From Sphingobium sp. D43FB (GTDB taxonomy: Bacteria > Pseudomonadota > Alphaproteobacteria > Sphingomonadales > Sphingomonadaceae), in the NCBI RefSeq assembly GCF_002312805.1, contig NZ_NMUA01000012.1, forward strand, positions 62,001-126,000: a stretch of 64,000 bases of DNA, read 5' to 3'. The translations under genes were made by a program, and so were the position numbers. Numbering within the stretch: the stretch's first letter is position 1; each line of letters opens with the position of its first letter. Shown in pieces: positions 16,541-25,422 of the stretch. A model generated the notes under the pieces. The model did not search any database and was not told the DNA's origin. It saw only the letters and a list, made by a program, of their open reading frames with translations.

Positions 16541-18052
16541 ATGAACATTGCCCTCTTCCTGGAAATGGCGGCCGACGCCGCACCCGACCGGATCGCTTTG
16601 GTGTGCGACGGCACGCGCTGGACCTATGCTGACCTGCTGGCGGGCGCGCGCGGCGCGGCTGCGCTGATCCGGCAGAGCGAGGTCGCGCATGTTGCGCTGC
16701 TCGACGAAAGCAGCGAGGCGGCAGTCATGGCGCTGTTCGGCGCGGCGCTGGCAGGCGTGCCTTATGTGCCGCTCAACTACCGGCTGGCGGATGCGGACCT
16801 GGGCGCGCTGCTGGCGCGGATCAGCCCGGCGTTGATCGTGGGGGATGGCGCGCGGGTGCGGCGGCTGTGCCCGGATGCCGCCAATGTCATTGTGTCGCGC
16901 GCGGACTTCGTTGAACAGGCCCAGGCGCTGGCGGGCGATGCGCCGGTGGACGCGGACGCGGGCGACGATGTCGCGATCCAGCTGTTCACCAGCGGCACGA
17001 CAGCCGCGCCCAAGGCGGCGATTTTGCGCCATGCCAATTTGGTGTCCTATATTCTTGGCACGGTAGAGTTCGCCGCTGCGCCGGAAGAGGATGCCGCGCT
17101 GGTCAGCGTGCCGCCCTATCATATTGCGGGGATCGCGGCGTTGCTGAGTTCCATCTACGCGATGCGGCGGATCCTGATGCTGCCCGCGTTCGCGCCCGAC
17201 GCCTGGCTGAACCTCGCGGCGGCCGAGCGGGCGAGCAATGCGTTTGTCGTGCCGACCATGTTGGCGCGGATCATCGAGGCGATGGGCCAGATGGTGGCCA
17301 ACGGAGCGTCGCAGCCGGACCTGTCGGCGCTGCGGGCGATCGCCTATGGCGGTGGCAAGATGCCGACCGAGTTGATCCACGATGCGCTCGACCTATTTCC
17401 GACAACCGGCTTTACCAACGCCTATGGCCTGACCGAGACAAGTTCGACCGTCGCGCTGCTGGGACCGGACGAGCATCGCGCGGCCCATGGATCGGACGAT
17501 CCGGTGGTGCGGGCGCGGCTGGGATCGGTGGGGCGGCCGCTGCCGACGGTCGAAATCGAAATACGCGACGAGGATGGCCGCGTCCTGCCGCCGGGTGTGC
17601 CAGGCGAAATCTATGTGCGCGGCGAGCAGGTGTCGGGCGAATATCGCGAGCGCAGCGCGCTCGATGCCGATGGTTGGTTTCCGACTCGCGACGCGGGCTA
17701 TATCGATGCGGACGGCTATCTGTTCCTGTCGGGGCGCGCGGACGATGTGATCGTGCGGGGCGGCGAGAATATCTCGCCCGGCGAGATCGAGGATGTGGTG
17801 ATGACCCATCCGGCCGTGGCCGAGGCGGCGGCGGTCGCCATTCCTTCGCATGAATGGGGCGAAGCGGTGGGCCTGATCGTAGTGCCGCGCGCAGGCCATA
17901 GCGCACCGGACGAGGACGAGTTGAAGCAGATGGTGCGGGCGCGGCTGCGATCGTCGCGGGTGCCAGAGCGGGTGCTGTTCGCCGATACCCTGCCCTATAA
18001 TGAGATGGGCAAGCTGCTGCGCCGGGAAATCAAGACGCTGTTTGCTCGCTGA
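16541..18052 (+). CDS. AMP-dependent acyl-CoA synthetase
   Basis: A 503-residue ANL-superfamily ligase that activates a carboxylic acid to its CoA thioester using ATP. The P-loop reads LFTSGTTAAPKAA, the adenylate motif AYGLTETSS, the hinge block GRADDVIVRGGENISPGEIE, and the C-terminal catalytic lysine lies in NEMGKLLRRE. The length is typical. The start MNIALFLEMAADAAPDRIA is standard for the family. It ends the CaiB / small protein / ligase unit. Its substrate is probably a ring-derived or side-chain carboxylate of the pathway encoded around it; the sequence alone does not say which. Confidence 0.92.
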   Translation: MNIALFLEMAADAAPDRIALVCDGTRWTYADLLAGARGAAALIRQSEVAHVALLDESSEAAVMALFGAALAGVPYVPLNYRLADADLGALLARISPALIVGDGARVRRLCPDAANVIVSRADFVEQAQALAGDAPVDADAGDDVAIQLFTSGTTAAPKAAILRHANLVSYILGTVEFAAAPEEDAALVSVPPYHIAGIAALLSSIYAMRRILMLPAFAPDAWLNLAAAERASNAFVVPTMLARIIEAMGQMVANGASQPDLSALRAIAYGGGKMPTELIHDALDLFPTTGFTNAYGLTETSSTVALLGPDEHRAAHGSDDPVVRARLGSVGRPLPTVEIEIRDEDGRVLPPGVPGEIYVRGEQVSGEYRERSALDADGWFPTRDAGYIDADGYLFLSGRADDVIVRGGENISPGEIEDVVMTHPAVAEAAAVAIPSHEWGEAVGLIVVPRAGHSAPDEDELKQMVRARLRSSRVPERVLFADTLPYNEMGKLLRREIKTLFAR

Positions 18053-18295
18053 CGCGCGACAAGCGGACAGCGAATCGGACAAGGGTCACGCCTTTTTTTG
18101 CGCCGGGGTGGTCGTGCATTTTCTTCCGGATCGAATGGTGTTCGGTCGCTTCATTGCTCTGGAAACCTGTACGGGGCGTCCATTTTTATGGCAATAATTC
18201 AAATGGTTGTGAGGATTTCTGGCTGCCCCTACCTGTTCAATTGGGCATAATAAACGAGAGTATCTCATTTTTAATTGACAGGCCCGCCCCGGTAG

Positions 18296-18311
18296 TGAAC
18301 AACTATGTTCA
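18296..18311. promoter_or_regulatory. palindrome upstream of the IclR-type gene, candidate operator
   Basis: TGAACA-ACTA-TGTTCA is a perfect 6-4-6 inverted repeat ending 19 bp before the regulator's ATG, in an AT-rich stretch with a TTGACA box at 18276-18281. Size and position suit autoregulation by the IclR-type protein. Confidence 0.5.
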
Positions 18312-18330
18312 TAAACCGAAGGAGAGGACG

Positions 18331-19158
18331 ATGGCTCAAATAGAGTCGAACAAGGCAAAGATCGCCAAGCGCGTCATCGAAGTGCTGGAATTCTTCGATG
18401 AGGATCATCCGCAGGCTACGGTGATGGACATCGTCCGTCGTTTCGACCGGCCCCAGTCCAGCACGTCGGAATTGCTGTCGAGCCTGGTCGATCTGGGCCT
18501 GTTGCACAAAGATCCCTGCTCGCGTTCCTATTCGCCCACGCCCCGCGCCGCGATGTTGGGGGCCGCGGTACAGCCCAAGCTGGTGCGCGATGGCGTGCTG
18601 ACCGGCCTGATCGATCGCCTGTCAGCGCAGACGGGTCTGGGCGTTGCTGTGTTCGGCATGGTGGGCCTGAAGGTCCAGGTGTTCAACTGGCGGGCGGGCA
18701 CCCGCACCTTCCGCACCGCCGGGGCCGCTGGTTTCTGCGGCGGTCAGCAGGATTATCTGTCGGATAGCGCGGCGGGATGGCTGATGCTGTCGACGGTGCC
18801 GCAGCCCCGGCGCGACGGCATGATCCGCCGCCTGAATGCGGAAGCCACGCCCGATCGCAAATTCATGCCCGCCGACATGAGCGCACAGGTGCTGTCATGC
18901 CGGGAGCAGGGCTTTGCCAGCGGCAAGGTCGGCTTCGGGTCGATCGCCGATGTGACCGCCGTGCTGTTGCCCAACATGCCCGACAGCCAGCCACTGGCCA
19001 TTGGCTTCGTCTACGAACCATCGGACCAGATCGATGCCGAAAGCCTGTTGCGGACACTTAATGAAGCGGTGCGTCGCTGCGTGGAAGAGCCGGCGCCCGC
19101 GCCCGTTTCCCCGCTGTTCGATGGCAACCGCCAGCCGATGGAGATGAAGCATGGCTGA
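18331..19158 (+). CDS. IclR-family-like transcriptional regulator
   Basis: A 275-residue regulator. The N-terminal winged HTH (KRVIEVLEFFDEDHPQATVM, then RRFDRPQSSTSELLSSLVDLGLL) matches IclR proteins. The C-terminal part has a GAF-like effector domain (GLGVAVFGMVGLKVQVF and FASGKVGFGSIADVTAVLLP), shorter and more divergent than canonical IclR. An AAGGAGAGGACG ribosome site precedes the ATG, so the open frame upstream to 18154 is not used. The last 8 bp overlap the start of the amidohydrolase gene, so regulator and enzyme are co-translated. Confidence 0.8.
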   Translation: MAQIESNKAKIAKRVIEVLEFFDEDHPQATVMDIVRRFDRPQSSTSELLSSLVDLGLLHKDPCSRSYSPTPRAAMLGAAVQPKLVRDGVLTGLIDRLSAQTGLGVAVFGMVGLKVQVFNWRAGTRTFRTAGAAGFCGGQQDYLSDSAAGWLMLSTVPQPRRDGMIRRLNAEATPDRKFMPADMSAQVLSCREQGFASGKVGFGSIADVTAVLLPNMPDSQPLAIGFVYEPSDQIDAESLLRTLNEAVRRCVEEPAPAPVSPLFDGNRQPMEMKHG

Positions 19159-20428
19159 TGTGAAGGACAAGACCGACAGCGAAATGGCGCAAGCCGCCAA
19201 GAAATATTGGTCGGCCGAAGGCTATACCGCAGGCGGCGTGATCCGCGAGGTGGATTATGCCACGCAATCGGGCGGGTTGGACCCCTCGCTGGCGGGGATC
19301 AAGATCGTCGATACCGACACGCATATCACCGAAGCGCCCGACCTGTTCACATCGCGCGCGCCGGCCAAATATAAGGGCAAGGTGCCCTATGTGAAGCAGG
19401 ACGCCGATGGCGTCGAACGCTGGTATGTCGGTGACCGCAATTTCGGATCGATGGGCGGCAACGTCATTCGTGCCGACAATAACAAGCTGCTGGGGCGGCT
19501 AGCCTTCCCCAAGCTGGAACAGGCGCATCCGGGCGGCCACCTGATCAAGGAACGGTTGCAGGCGATGGACGATATGGGCGTCTATGCCCAGATCGGCTTC
19601 CAGAATTCGGGCGTGACCCAGGCCGGGTCGCTGATGTCGCTGGGTGACCCCGACCTCGCGCTCGCCATCGTGCAAATGTATAATGATGCATCGGCCGAAT
19701 ATCAGCAGGTGTCGGGCAACCGCATCTTCAACATGGGCCACCTGCCCTTCTGGGACCAGAAGGCGTTGGAGACCGAGGCGCGGCGTTGCTACGACATGGG
19801 GATCAAAGGCTTCGTCCTGCCCGATACGCCCGAACGTGTCGGCGTGCCGAGCTTCATGCACGATTATTGGACGCCGTTCCTGGAGATGTGCGAAGCGACC
19901 GGCATGCCGCTCAACTTCCATCTCAACAGTGCGGTCGATCCCAATACGCTGACCTGGGACGGGTTCGGCTTCGAGCAGACGTTGTCCGTGGTGGCGACGA
20001 TGTTCTCGATCGGCAATGCCGCGACGCTGGGCAATTGGATGGTGTCGGGCCGGCTCGATCGTCATCCCAAGCTCAAGATCGGCCTAATCGAAAGCGGCAT
20101 GGGCTGGTTGCCCTTCGCGATCGAAGCGCTGGAGCATCAGTTCAACGAGATGCTGCCGAGCAAGGCCAATATGCTGCACAAGCGGCCGTGGGAATATTTC
20201 CGCGACCATTTCTGGGTCACCTTCTGGTTCGAGAAGGTCGGTCCCAAGCTGCTGCTGGAAACCATCGGCGTCGACAAGGTGATGTTCGAAACCGATTTCC
20301 CGCATCCCACCTCGCTCTATCCCGGCGTGCAGGCGCATGTCATCGACGTGCTGGGCGGCTATGATTTCGAGGTCAAGAAGAAGGTTCTGCAGACCAACGC
20401 GACAGGCCTCTACAACCTGCCCTTCTGA
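19151..20428 (+). CDS. amidohydrolase family protein (ACMSD-like TIM barrel)
   Basis: A 425-residue metal-dependent hydrolase/decarboxylase of the amidohydrolase_2 group. Features are the N-terminal VDTDTHITEAPDLF strand (in place of the D-x-H metal motif seen in related enzymes), a central PLNFHLNSAV with a ligand histidine, and the late FETDFPHPTSLYPG motif with the catalytic Asp. Family members decarboxylate or hydrolyse cyclic acids (ACMSD, LigW, LigY types). Large members like this are frequent in steroid and terpenoid gene clusters with unassigned reactions. It overlaps the upstream regulator by 8 bp and is followed by a strong terminator. Confidence 0.87.
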   Translation: MADVKDKTDSEMAQAAKKYWSAEGYTAGGVIREVDYATQSGGLDPSLAGIKIVDTDTHITEAPDLFTSRAPAKYKGKVPYVKQDADGVERWYVGDRNFGSMGGNVIRADNNKLLGRLAFPKLEQAHPGGHLIKERLQAMDDMGVYAQIGFQNSGVTQAGSLMSLGDPDLALAIVQMYNDASAEYQQVSGNRIFNMGHLPFWDQKALETEARRCYDMGIKGFVLPDTPERVGVPSFMHDYWTPFLEMCEATGMPLNFHLNSAVDPNTLTWDGFGFEQTLSVVATMFSIGNAATLGNWMVSGRLDRHPKLKIGLIESGMGWLPFAIEALEHQFNEMLPSKANMLHKRPWEYFRDHFWVTFWFEKVGPKLLLETIGVDKVMFETDFPHPTSLYPGVQAHVIDVLGGYDFEVKKKVLQTNATGLYNLPF

Positions 20429-20445
20429 TAGCGAAGGGACGATAT

Positions 20446-20482
20446 GGGGCGCGCCTTCCCTCTCCGGCGCGCCCCTTTTTTT
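20446..20482 (+). terminator. intrinsic terminator of the amidohydrolase transcript
   Basis: A perfect 10 bp stem, GGGGCGCGCC (20446-20455) with GGCGCGCCCC (20466-20475), followed by seven T. It sits between convergent genes 57 bp apart. Confidence 0.93.
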
Positions 20483-20485
20483 CGT

Positions 20486-21220
20486 CTATCGCGGGTGGAA
20501 GGCGTGACCATCGAAATGGTCGAGCGGGGTCGGCGACGCACCGCTGAAATCGATGACCTGGCCGACGCGACGGGCGTGGACGGCATTGTCCGGCTGGAAG
20601 GTGAAACAGTTAGGCGGCACCTTCGTCGCGGTAGATTGCCGCTCCATCGGAATCAGGCGGCCATTGGCGAGGATCGCGCCCCATTGCAGCAAGCGGGCGG
20701 CTTCGCGCTGCGAGTCTTCGAGGCTGTCGATCCAGGGGCGCAACTTCAGGAGGGAAAGGCCAGCGATGGCGGCCGGGGATTCCAGGATATGCTGGCAGTG
20801 CGTTAGCCTTAACAGTGGCGCGCCGTCGCACCGGATCTCTGCAACCGCCAGGCCATCGACGGGGTCGCAAGCGACGATGTCGTAGAGGATCGGATGACAG
20901 TCCGCCGCATGGGCGGCGGCCAGTACGGCCAGATCGTGCAAATGGGTGCAATTGGCCTTTTTTTCTCCCCGCGCCGCGACATCCGCCAGCGCGACACCGG
21001 TGAAGGTCGCCGCCAGTACCGCAGGCGCGCCGGGACAAGTGGTCCAGGGGACGCGCTCCATGACGGACTCGACGCCAGTGACATGCGTGCTATCATGGCG
21101 CAGGGTGACGGCCATGCAATGATAGTCGTCCTCGACGGCGGCGATGACCGCCCCCTCAGAAGGCGTGACGCGGAAACGCCGCCGGAAGCCCGGCAGCGCG
21201 TCGAGCGTAGCACTGTCCAT
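20486..21220 (-). CDS. DUF2889 family protein
   Basis: A 244-residue protein with the DUF2889 hallmarks: VPWTTCPGAPAVL (about residue 58), KKANCTHLHDLAVLAAAHA (about 87-105) and the terminal PPNCFTFQPDNAV. Conserved Cys and His residues suggest a metal or catalytic site, but no reaction is known to me. The family often accompanies thiolase-like/DUF35 pairs in lipid and steroid clusters. Here it is the last gene of the P450 / DUF35 / aldolase-like / DUF2889 minus-strand operon, 6 bp after the aldolase-like gene. Confidence 0.82.
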   Translation of the reverse strand: MDSATLDALPGFRRRFRVTPSEGAVIAAVEDDYHCMAVTLRHDSTHVTGVESVMERVPWTTCPGAPAVLAATFTGVALADVAARGEKKANCTHLHDLAVLAAAHAADCHPILYDIVACDPVDGLAVAEIRCDGAPLLRLTHCQHILESPAAIAGLSLLKLRPWIDSLEDSQREAARLLQWGAILANGRLIPMERQSTATKVPPNCFTFQPDNAVHARRVGQVIDFSGASPTPLDHFDGHAFHPR

Positions 21221-21226
21221 GACAGG

Positions 21227-22390
21227 CTAGTCCTTGGCCAGCAGCAGCGCCGCCGCCATGGGGCCGCCGCCTGACGTGGCGATGGCGACGCGGGGATCGC
21301 CGCCGATCTGGCGTGCGCCGCCCTCCCCACGCAACTGGACGACCGCTTCATAGGCGAAGCCGAAGCCGTGGAGCCGGCCCCAGCCAAGCTGGCCGCCGCC
21401 GGTATTCATCGGCAGCGCGCCACCACGGGCGATGCGGGTGCCGCCTTCGAGGAATTGACCGCCTTCGCCGATGGGACAAAAGCCCAACCCTTCGAGCCAT
21501 GTGATGGGCTGGAAAGCGAAGCCGTCATAGAGCTGGACGGTATCGACATCATCCACCGTATAATCAGTGTTCTTCCACAGGTCGCGGCCGGTGGGATAGG
21601 CGCCCGCCCATTCGGCTTGGTCCCAGCTATAGCGTTCGACCGAACCTGCGCTGGCGGCAATGCGGATCGGTGTTGCCTTGATATCGCCCAGCGCGTCGCC
21701 CGCCGAGACGATCACCACCGTCGAAGCATCGGTGAAACGGTCGCAATCATAGAGGCAGAAAGGTGAACTGATCATCCGCGCGGCCATATAATCATCCATC
21801 GTCAGCGGCTTTTTGACCAGCGCGCGCGGGTTGAGCGCAGCATTGGCATGGTCGTTCAGCGCCACCTGGGCCAATTGCTCGCGGGTGAGGCCATAGCGTT
21901 TCATATGACGCATCGCGAATTGGGCGGTCCAGTTGGCGGCGGAGAAGGCACCGAAGGGCGAGACCCATTGGGAATTGCCCGACACATCCTTGCGCCGTTC
22001 CATCGGCGGAAACTCTTCCGGACGGGCAAGCGCGGCGGCCTCGTAAACGGTGCGAAAGCAGATGACGTGGCGGGCGAGGCCTGCCTTCACCGCATTGGCG
22101 GCTTCGATTATGGCCCCCAATTGCGCGGTCGATTCCGCCGCGCCGATATGCCAGCGGGTTTTCAGCCCCAGCACTTCGATCAGGTCGTCCGAGCTGACCG
22201 GGGAGAAGCCGAGGAAACTCGGCATCTTGCCGGGATAGGTGGCGACGCCGTCGATCTGATCGAGCGTCAGCCCGGCGTCGGCGATGGCTTCGCGCACGGC
22301 ATCGACCGTGAGCAACAAAGGCGAACGGGTCAGGCGCACCCCGACCTCCGACATGCCGATGCCGCTGATATAGGCTTCGCGTTGCGCCAT
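21227..22390 (-). CDS. thiolase-like lipid-transfer protein (Ltp2-type retro-aldolase)
   Basis: A 387-residue thiolase-superfamily protein lacking the thiolase nucleophile: where the active Cys should stand the sequence reads AESTAQLG. The C-terminal block GGGQLGWGRLHGFG replaces the usual GGHPLGATG motif but keeps one histidine. LYDGFAFQP carries a tyrosine of the kind implicated in Ltp2. Ltp2 with a DUF35 partner (ChsH2 C-domain) cleaves the aldol side chain of steroid-CoA esters; the adjacent DUF35 gene 2 bp upstream makes the same two-part arrangement here. A C-C lyase role is therefore more likely than thiolysis, though the CoA substrate is unknown. Confidence 0.87.
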   Translation of the reverse strand: MAQREAYISGIGMSEVGVRLTRSPLLLTVDAVREAIADAGLTLDQIDGVATYPGKMPSFLGFSPVSSDDLIEVLGLKTRWHIGAAESTAQLGAIIEAANAVKAGLARHVICFRTVYEAAALARPEEFPPMERRKDVSGNSQWVSPFGAFSAANWTAQFAMRHMKRYGLTREQLAQVALNDHANAALNPRALVKKPLTMDDYMAARMISSPFCLYDCDRFTDASTVVIVSAGDALGDIKATPIRIAASAGSVERYSWDQAEWAGAYPTGRDLWKNTDYTVDDVDTVQLYDGFAFQPITWLEGLGFCPIGEGGQFLEGGTRIARGGALPMNTGGGQLGWGRLHGFGFAYEAVVQLRGEGGARQIGGDPRVAIATSGGGPMAAALLLAKD

Positions 22391-22392
22391 GG

Positions 22393-22797
22393 TCAGGCGA
22401 CCTTTTCGAACAGGGGAAACCAGATGCCGTCCTGTTCCTCGAACACGACTTGCACGCGATCATCGATATCGACTGAATCGACCGGGCTACCGACGATATT
22501 GGTGGTCAGGTAGACGCCGGGCGCATCGTCCAACTTCACTCGCGCGATGACGAAGGGCACCTCCATATCCTTGGCCCAGGCCTGGTGATTGACCGTGTAG
22601 GTGTCGATGATGCCTGTGCCCGCCACGGCATGCGGCGCGACATTTTCCGACTGGCAATGGCGGCACAGCTCGCGTGGCGGATGGGTATAGTTGCCACAGT
22701 CACCGCATCGGGTGATGTGCAGCTTCCCCTCCGCCCCGCCAGTCCAGAAGGCGCGGTTGTCCCGGTCGAGACGCGGGCGCGAACGCTGCCAGGCCAT
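22393..22797 (-). CDS. DUF35 / Zn-ribbon OB-fold protein
   Basis: A 134-residue protein. The N-terminal rubredoxin-like zinc ribbon has Cys31, Cys34, Cys45 and Cys48 (C-x2-C-x10-C-x2-C). An OB-fold follows, with GTGIIDTYTVNH and PFVIARVKLDD strands that bind acyl-CoA in related proteins. DUF35 proteins form complexes with thiolase-like partners, and this one lies 2 bp upstream of the Ltp2-type gene and 3 bp after the P450 stop. Expected role: CoA-substrate docking subunit of the retro-aldolase. Confidence 0.9.
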   Translation of the reverse strand: MAWQRSRPRLDRDNRAFWTGGAEGKLHITRCGDCGNYTHPPRELCRHCQSENVAPHAVAGTGIIDTYTVNHQAWAKDMEVPFVIARVKLDDAPGVYLTTNIVGSPVDSVDIDDRVQVVFEEQDGIWFPLFEKVA

Positions 22798-22800
22798 GGA

Positions 22801-24051
22801 TCAGACGTCCCAGACCAGGTGCATGCTTTCGATGCCGATGACATGGCCGCCATGGAAGACCGGCGGATGATCAGGATCAAGCCGGAATTCGGGCATGCGT
22901 GCCAGCATTTCCTCATAGAGAACCTGCAATTCGACGCGCGCGAGATGCGAGCCGAGGCAGCGATGCGGGCCGACGCCAAAGGCGATATGGACGTTGTTTT
23001 CGCGATCGAGATCATAGACGTCGGGCTGCGGAAATTCTTTTGCGTCGAGATCGGCGGCGGGCAGGAACAGTTTGACCATGTCGCCGGGCATCATCTTGGC
23101 GCCGGACAGTTCGACGGGGCGCTTCACGACCCGCATCGGCACGGTGAAGGTGTAGCGGCGCAGCATTTCTTCGGCGGCTTCGGCGATCAGCTTGGGTTCG
23201 GCGCGCAGCTTGCGCTGAAGATCGGTGTCCACGGCCAGACCACGCATGGCGAGGCCCATGCCGTTCATCACCGTGTCGAGCCCGGCGATGAAGAGCAGCA
23301 CGCCATAATTTTCCATGTCGGCGAGCGTCGTCGGCTGGCCATCAATTTCCAGCTTCCAGAGCATGGAGATGATGTCGTCGCGCGGATTGTCGCGCCGGTC
23401 GAGCAACGTGTCGCGCATGGCCGCCGCGATCGTCTGAAGGCGACGCATCGAGCCTTCGCGATCGCCATCGATCGCTTCCATATGCTCCTTCACGATGGCG
23501 CGATATTCGGGCAGCCGATCGAGCGGCAGGCCGAGCATCTTGAGGAACACCTGTACCGGCAAAGGTTCAGCCACCGCGCTCATGAATTCGCAGCGGCCAT
23601 CAGGCTTGATCGCCTCGATCAGGTCGCCGGCCAGCTCGCGGATGCTGTCGCGCAGCGCCGAGATGGTCTTGGGCGAGAAGACTTTTTGCAGCGGCTGGCG
23701 ATATTTGGTGTGTTCGGGCGGATCGAGCGTGATCGGGATCGGCTGGGGAATATGCGGCGCGCCGGGGGGCAGCGAGGCGAGCAGCGCCTTCATCTTGTCC
23801 TGCGGCACGAATTCGCTGGAGAAGGCTTCGGTATCGCGCGACGCCTCATAATTGGCGGCATGCGTCAATACCATCCAGCCGCCACCGTTACGCGGGGTCC
23901 AGAATACCGGAGGCGCGTTGCGCAGCAGGTCCATGATGCGGACATGCGGATCGTCGAGCAGGCCGGGATCGGCATGGATGTCGAAATCATAGACCAGTGC
24001 GTCGGGCACATGGGCGGGCTGCGGGGCGGCGGGGCTGAGGGCGTGATCCAT
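22801..24051 (-). CDS. cytochrome P450
   Basis: A 416-residue soluble bacterial P450. The I-helix motif is AGLDT (256-260), the ExxR pair is Glu295/Arg298, and the heme loop FGVGPHRCLG has the thiolate ligand Cys365. All essential parts are intact. It should hydroxylate a hydrophobic substrate, with electrons from the ferredoxin encoded divergently at 24269; no ferredoxin reductase gene is present in the window. The start at 24051 follows a GGAGA site, preferred over an ATG at 24066. It is the first gene of the operon ending with DUF2889. The CYP family cannot be assigned by eye. Confidence 0.94.
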   Translation of the reverse strand: MDHALSPAAPQPAHVPDALVYDFDIHADPGLLDDPHVRIMDLLRNAPPVFWTPRNGGGWMVLTHAANYEASRDTEAFSSEFVPQDKMKALLASLPPGAPHIPQPIPITLDPPEHTKYRQPLQKVFSPKTISALRDSIRELAGDLIEAIKPDGRCEFMSAVAEPLPVQVFLKMLGLPLDRLPEYRAIVKEHMEAIDGDREGSMRRLQTIAAAMRDTLLDRRDNPRDDIISMLWKLEIDGQPTTLADMENYGVLLFIAGLDTVMNGMGLAMRGLAVDTDLQRKLRAEPKLIAEAAEEMLRRYTFTVPMRVVKRPVELSGAKMMPGDMVKLFLPAADLDAKEFPQPDVYDLDRENNVHIAFGVGPHRCLGSHLARVELQVLYEEMLARMPEFRLDPDHPPVFHGGHVIGIESMHLVWDV

Positions 24052-24268
24052 GCAAGTCTCCGGCAAATCTGTTTATCGTTTATCCCGGTTTCGCGCGCAT
24101 GGAGCCTAAAGGCAAATGTGTCCCGCGGCCCTGGTCCATATACCGCTCCGACGATTGCTGGCCGGAAGGCCTCCCTTGCGTATCGTGGCAGCGATTGAGC
24201 GGGCGGAGATGTTGATCGGTCCCTCAATCTCCTCTCTAAGACGGGCTGAAAATCGCTGGAGTGGCTGC

Positions 24269-24499
24269 ATGAAGATCCGCATCGAAAAGGCCGGTTGCGT
24301 GGGCAATGCCCGCTGCGCCGCCGTGTCCGCAACCCTCTATCCGCTGGACGATGACGGCTATATCCAAACCGAGGGCTTCACCGTCCCTGAAGGCATGGAA
24401 AAGGCGGCCAGAAATGGCGCGCGTGCCTGCCCCGAACGCATCATCTTCGTTGAAGAAGATGATGGCCGCATCAGCTGGCCCCCGGCGGCCAAAGCCTGA
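24269..24499 (+). CDS. 3Fe-4S ferredoxin (P450 redox partner type)
   Basis: A 76-residue ferredoxin with three cluster cysteines, Cys10, Cys16 and Cys54 (CVGNARC and ACPE). The missing cysteine between them indicates a 3Fe-4S rather than 4Fe-4S cluster, the pattern of P450-linked ferredoxins in actinobacteria and sphingomonads. It is divergent from the P450 across 217 bp and first in the SDR / acyl-CoA dehydrogenase / crotonase operon on the plus strand. Start at 24269 gives the standard MKIRIEKAGC N-terminus. Confidence 0.92.
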   Translation: MKIRIEKAGCVGNARCAAVSATLYPLDDDGYIQTEGFTVPEGMEKAARNGARACPERIIFVEEDDGRISWPPAAKA

Positions 24500-24524
24500 C
24501 ATTCCTATATAATCGGAGAGTATG

Positions 24525-25355
24525 ATGAGCGACCTGTTGGGCTATAAGGGCAAACGCGTGATCGTGACCGGCTGCTTTTCGGGCATGGGGGAGGCGACGG
24601 CGAAACTGTTGCTGAGCCTGGGCGCGGAGGTGCATGGGCTGGACTATAAGGACAGCGCGCTGCCGCTGGCGTCTTTCCACAATGTCGACCTGCGCGATAC
24701 GGCCTCGATCGACGCTGCTGTGGCAGGCATTGGCGGCAAGGTGGACGCGCTGTTCAACTGTGCGGGACTGCCGCAATCCTTTCCAGCGATGGACGTGATG
24801 AAGGTGAACTTCATCGGCCTGCGTCATTTGACCGAGCAGGTCTTGCCGCTGATGGGACCGGGTGGCGCGATCGTCAGCATCGCGTCCACCGGCGGGATGG
24901 GGTGGAGCCGCCGGATTCCGACCAATATGGAATTCGTCACCACCAAGGGGTTCGACGCGGCGATCGCCTGGTGCGATGCCAATATGGACACGGTCAAGGA
25001 GGGCTACAGCTTCTCCAAGGAGAATGTGATCGTGTGGACCCAGTTTATGGGCGCGCATTTGATCAAACAGGGTATCCGCATCAACTGCACCCTGCCCTCC
25101 CCCACCCAGACGCCGATGATGGCGGCGTTCGAGGCGACGTCGGGCAAGGATGTGGTCGCGGCCGCCGCCGAGCCGATGGGGCGCTATTCGACGCCGGAAG
25201 AGCAAGCGGCGGGGCTGGTGCTGATCAACAGCGATCTGGCGAGCATCGTCAATGGCGTCGTTTTCCCGGTCGATGGCGGTTTCATGGGCGGGGTCGCCAC
25301 CGGACAAGTGGACCTGAGCGTCATGATGCGCCGGTCCGCGCCTGCGCAGGGTTAG
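24525..25355 (+). CDS. SDR family oxidoreductase (3-alpha-hydroxysteroid dehydrogenase-like)
   Basis: A 276-residue SDR resembling the HsdA group. The cofactor motif is VTGCFSGMGEAT, with LDYKD at the NAD-selective position, NCAGLP, SIASTGG with the catalytic Ser, and YSFSKEN as YxxxK. Between Ser and Tyr there is an insertion of about 40 residues, as in 3-alpha-HSD. It probably interconverts a ring hydroxyl and ketone. Two ATGs lie at 24522 and 24525; the second has better spacing from the GGAG at 24515-24518. Follows the ferredoxin gene after 25 bp. Confidence 0.86.
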   Translation: MSDLLGYKGKRVIVTGCFSGMGEATAKLLLSLGAEVHGLDYKDSALPLASFHNVDLRDTASIDAAVAGIGGKVDALFNCAGLPQSFPAMDVMKVNFIGLRHLTEQVLPLMGPGGAIVSIASTGGMGWSRRIPTNMEFVTTKGFDAAIAWCDANMDTVKEGYSFSKENVIVWTQFMGAHLIKQGIRINCTLPSPTQTPMMAAFEATSGKDVVAAAAEPMGRYSTPEEQAAGLVLINSDLASIVNGVVFPVDGGFMGGVATGQVDLSVMMRRSAPAQG

Positions 25356-25380
25356 GGGGCAGACACGCCCACCATGTTCC

Positions 25381-25399
25381 CCTCCCCTTACGGGGGAGG
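25381..25399. repeat. small intergenic hairpin
   Basis: CCTCCCC (25381-25387) and GGGGAGG (25393-25399) form a stem with a TTACG loop between the SDR and acyl-CoA dehydrogenase genes. There is no T-run, so it looks like an intergenic palindrome or processing site rather than a terminator. Confidence 0.5.
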
Positions 25400-25422
25400 A
25401 TTGAGAGTAGAGGCATAGTCCC

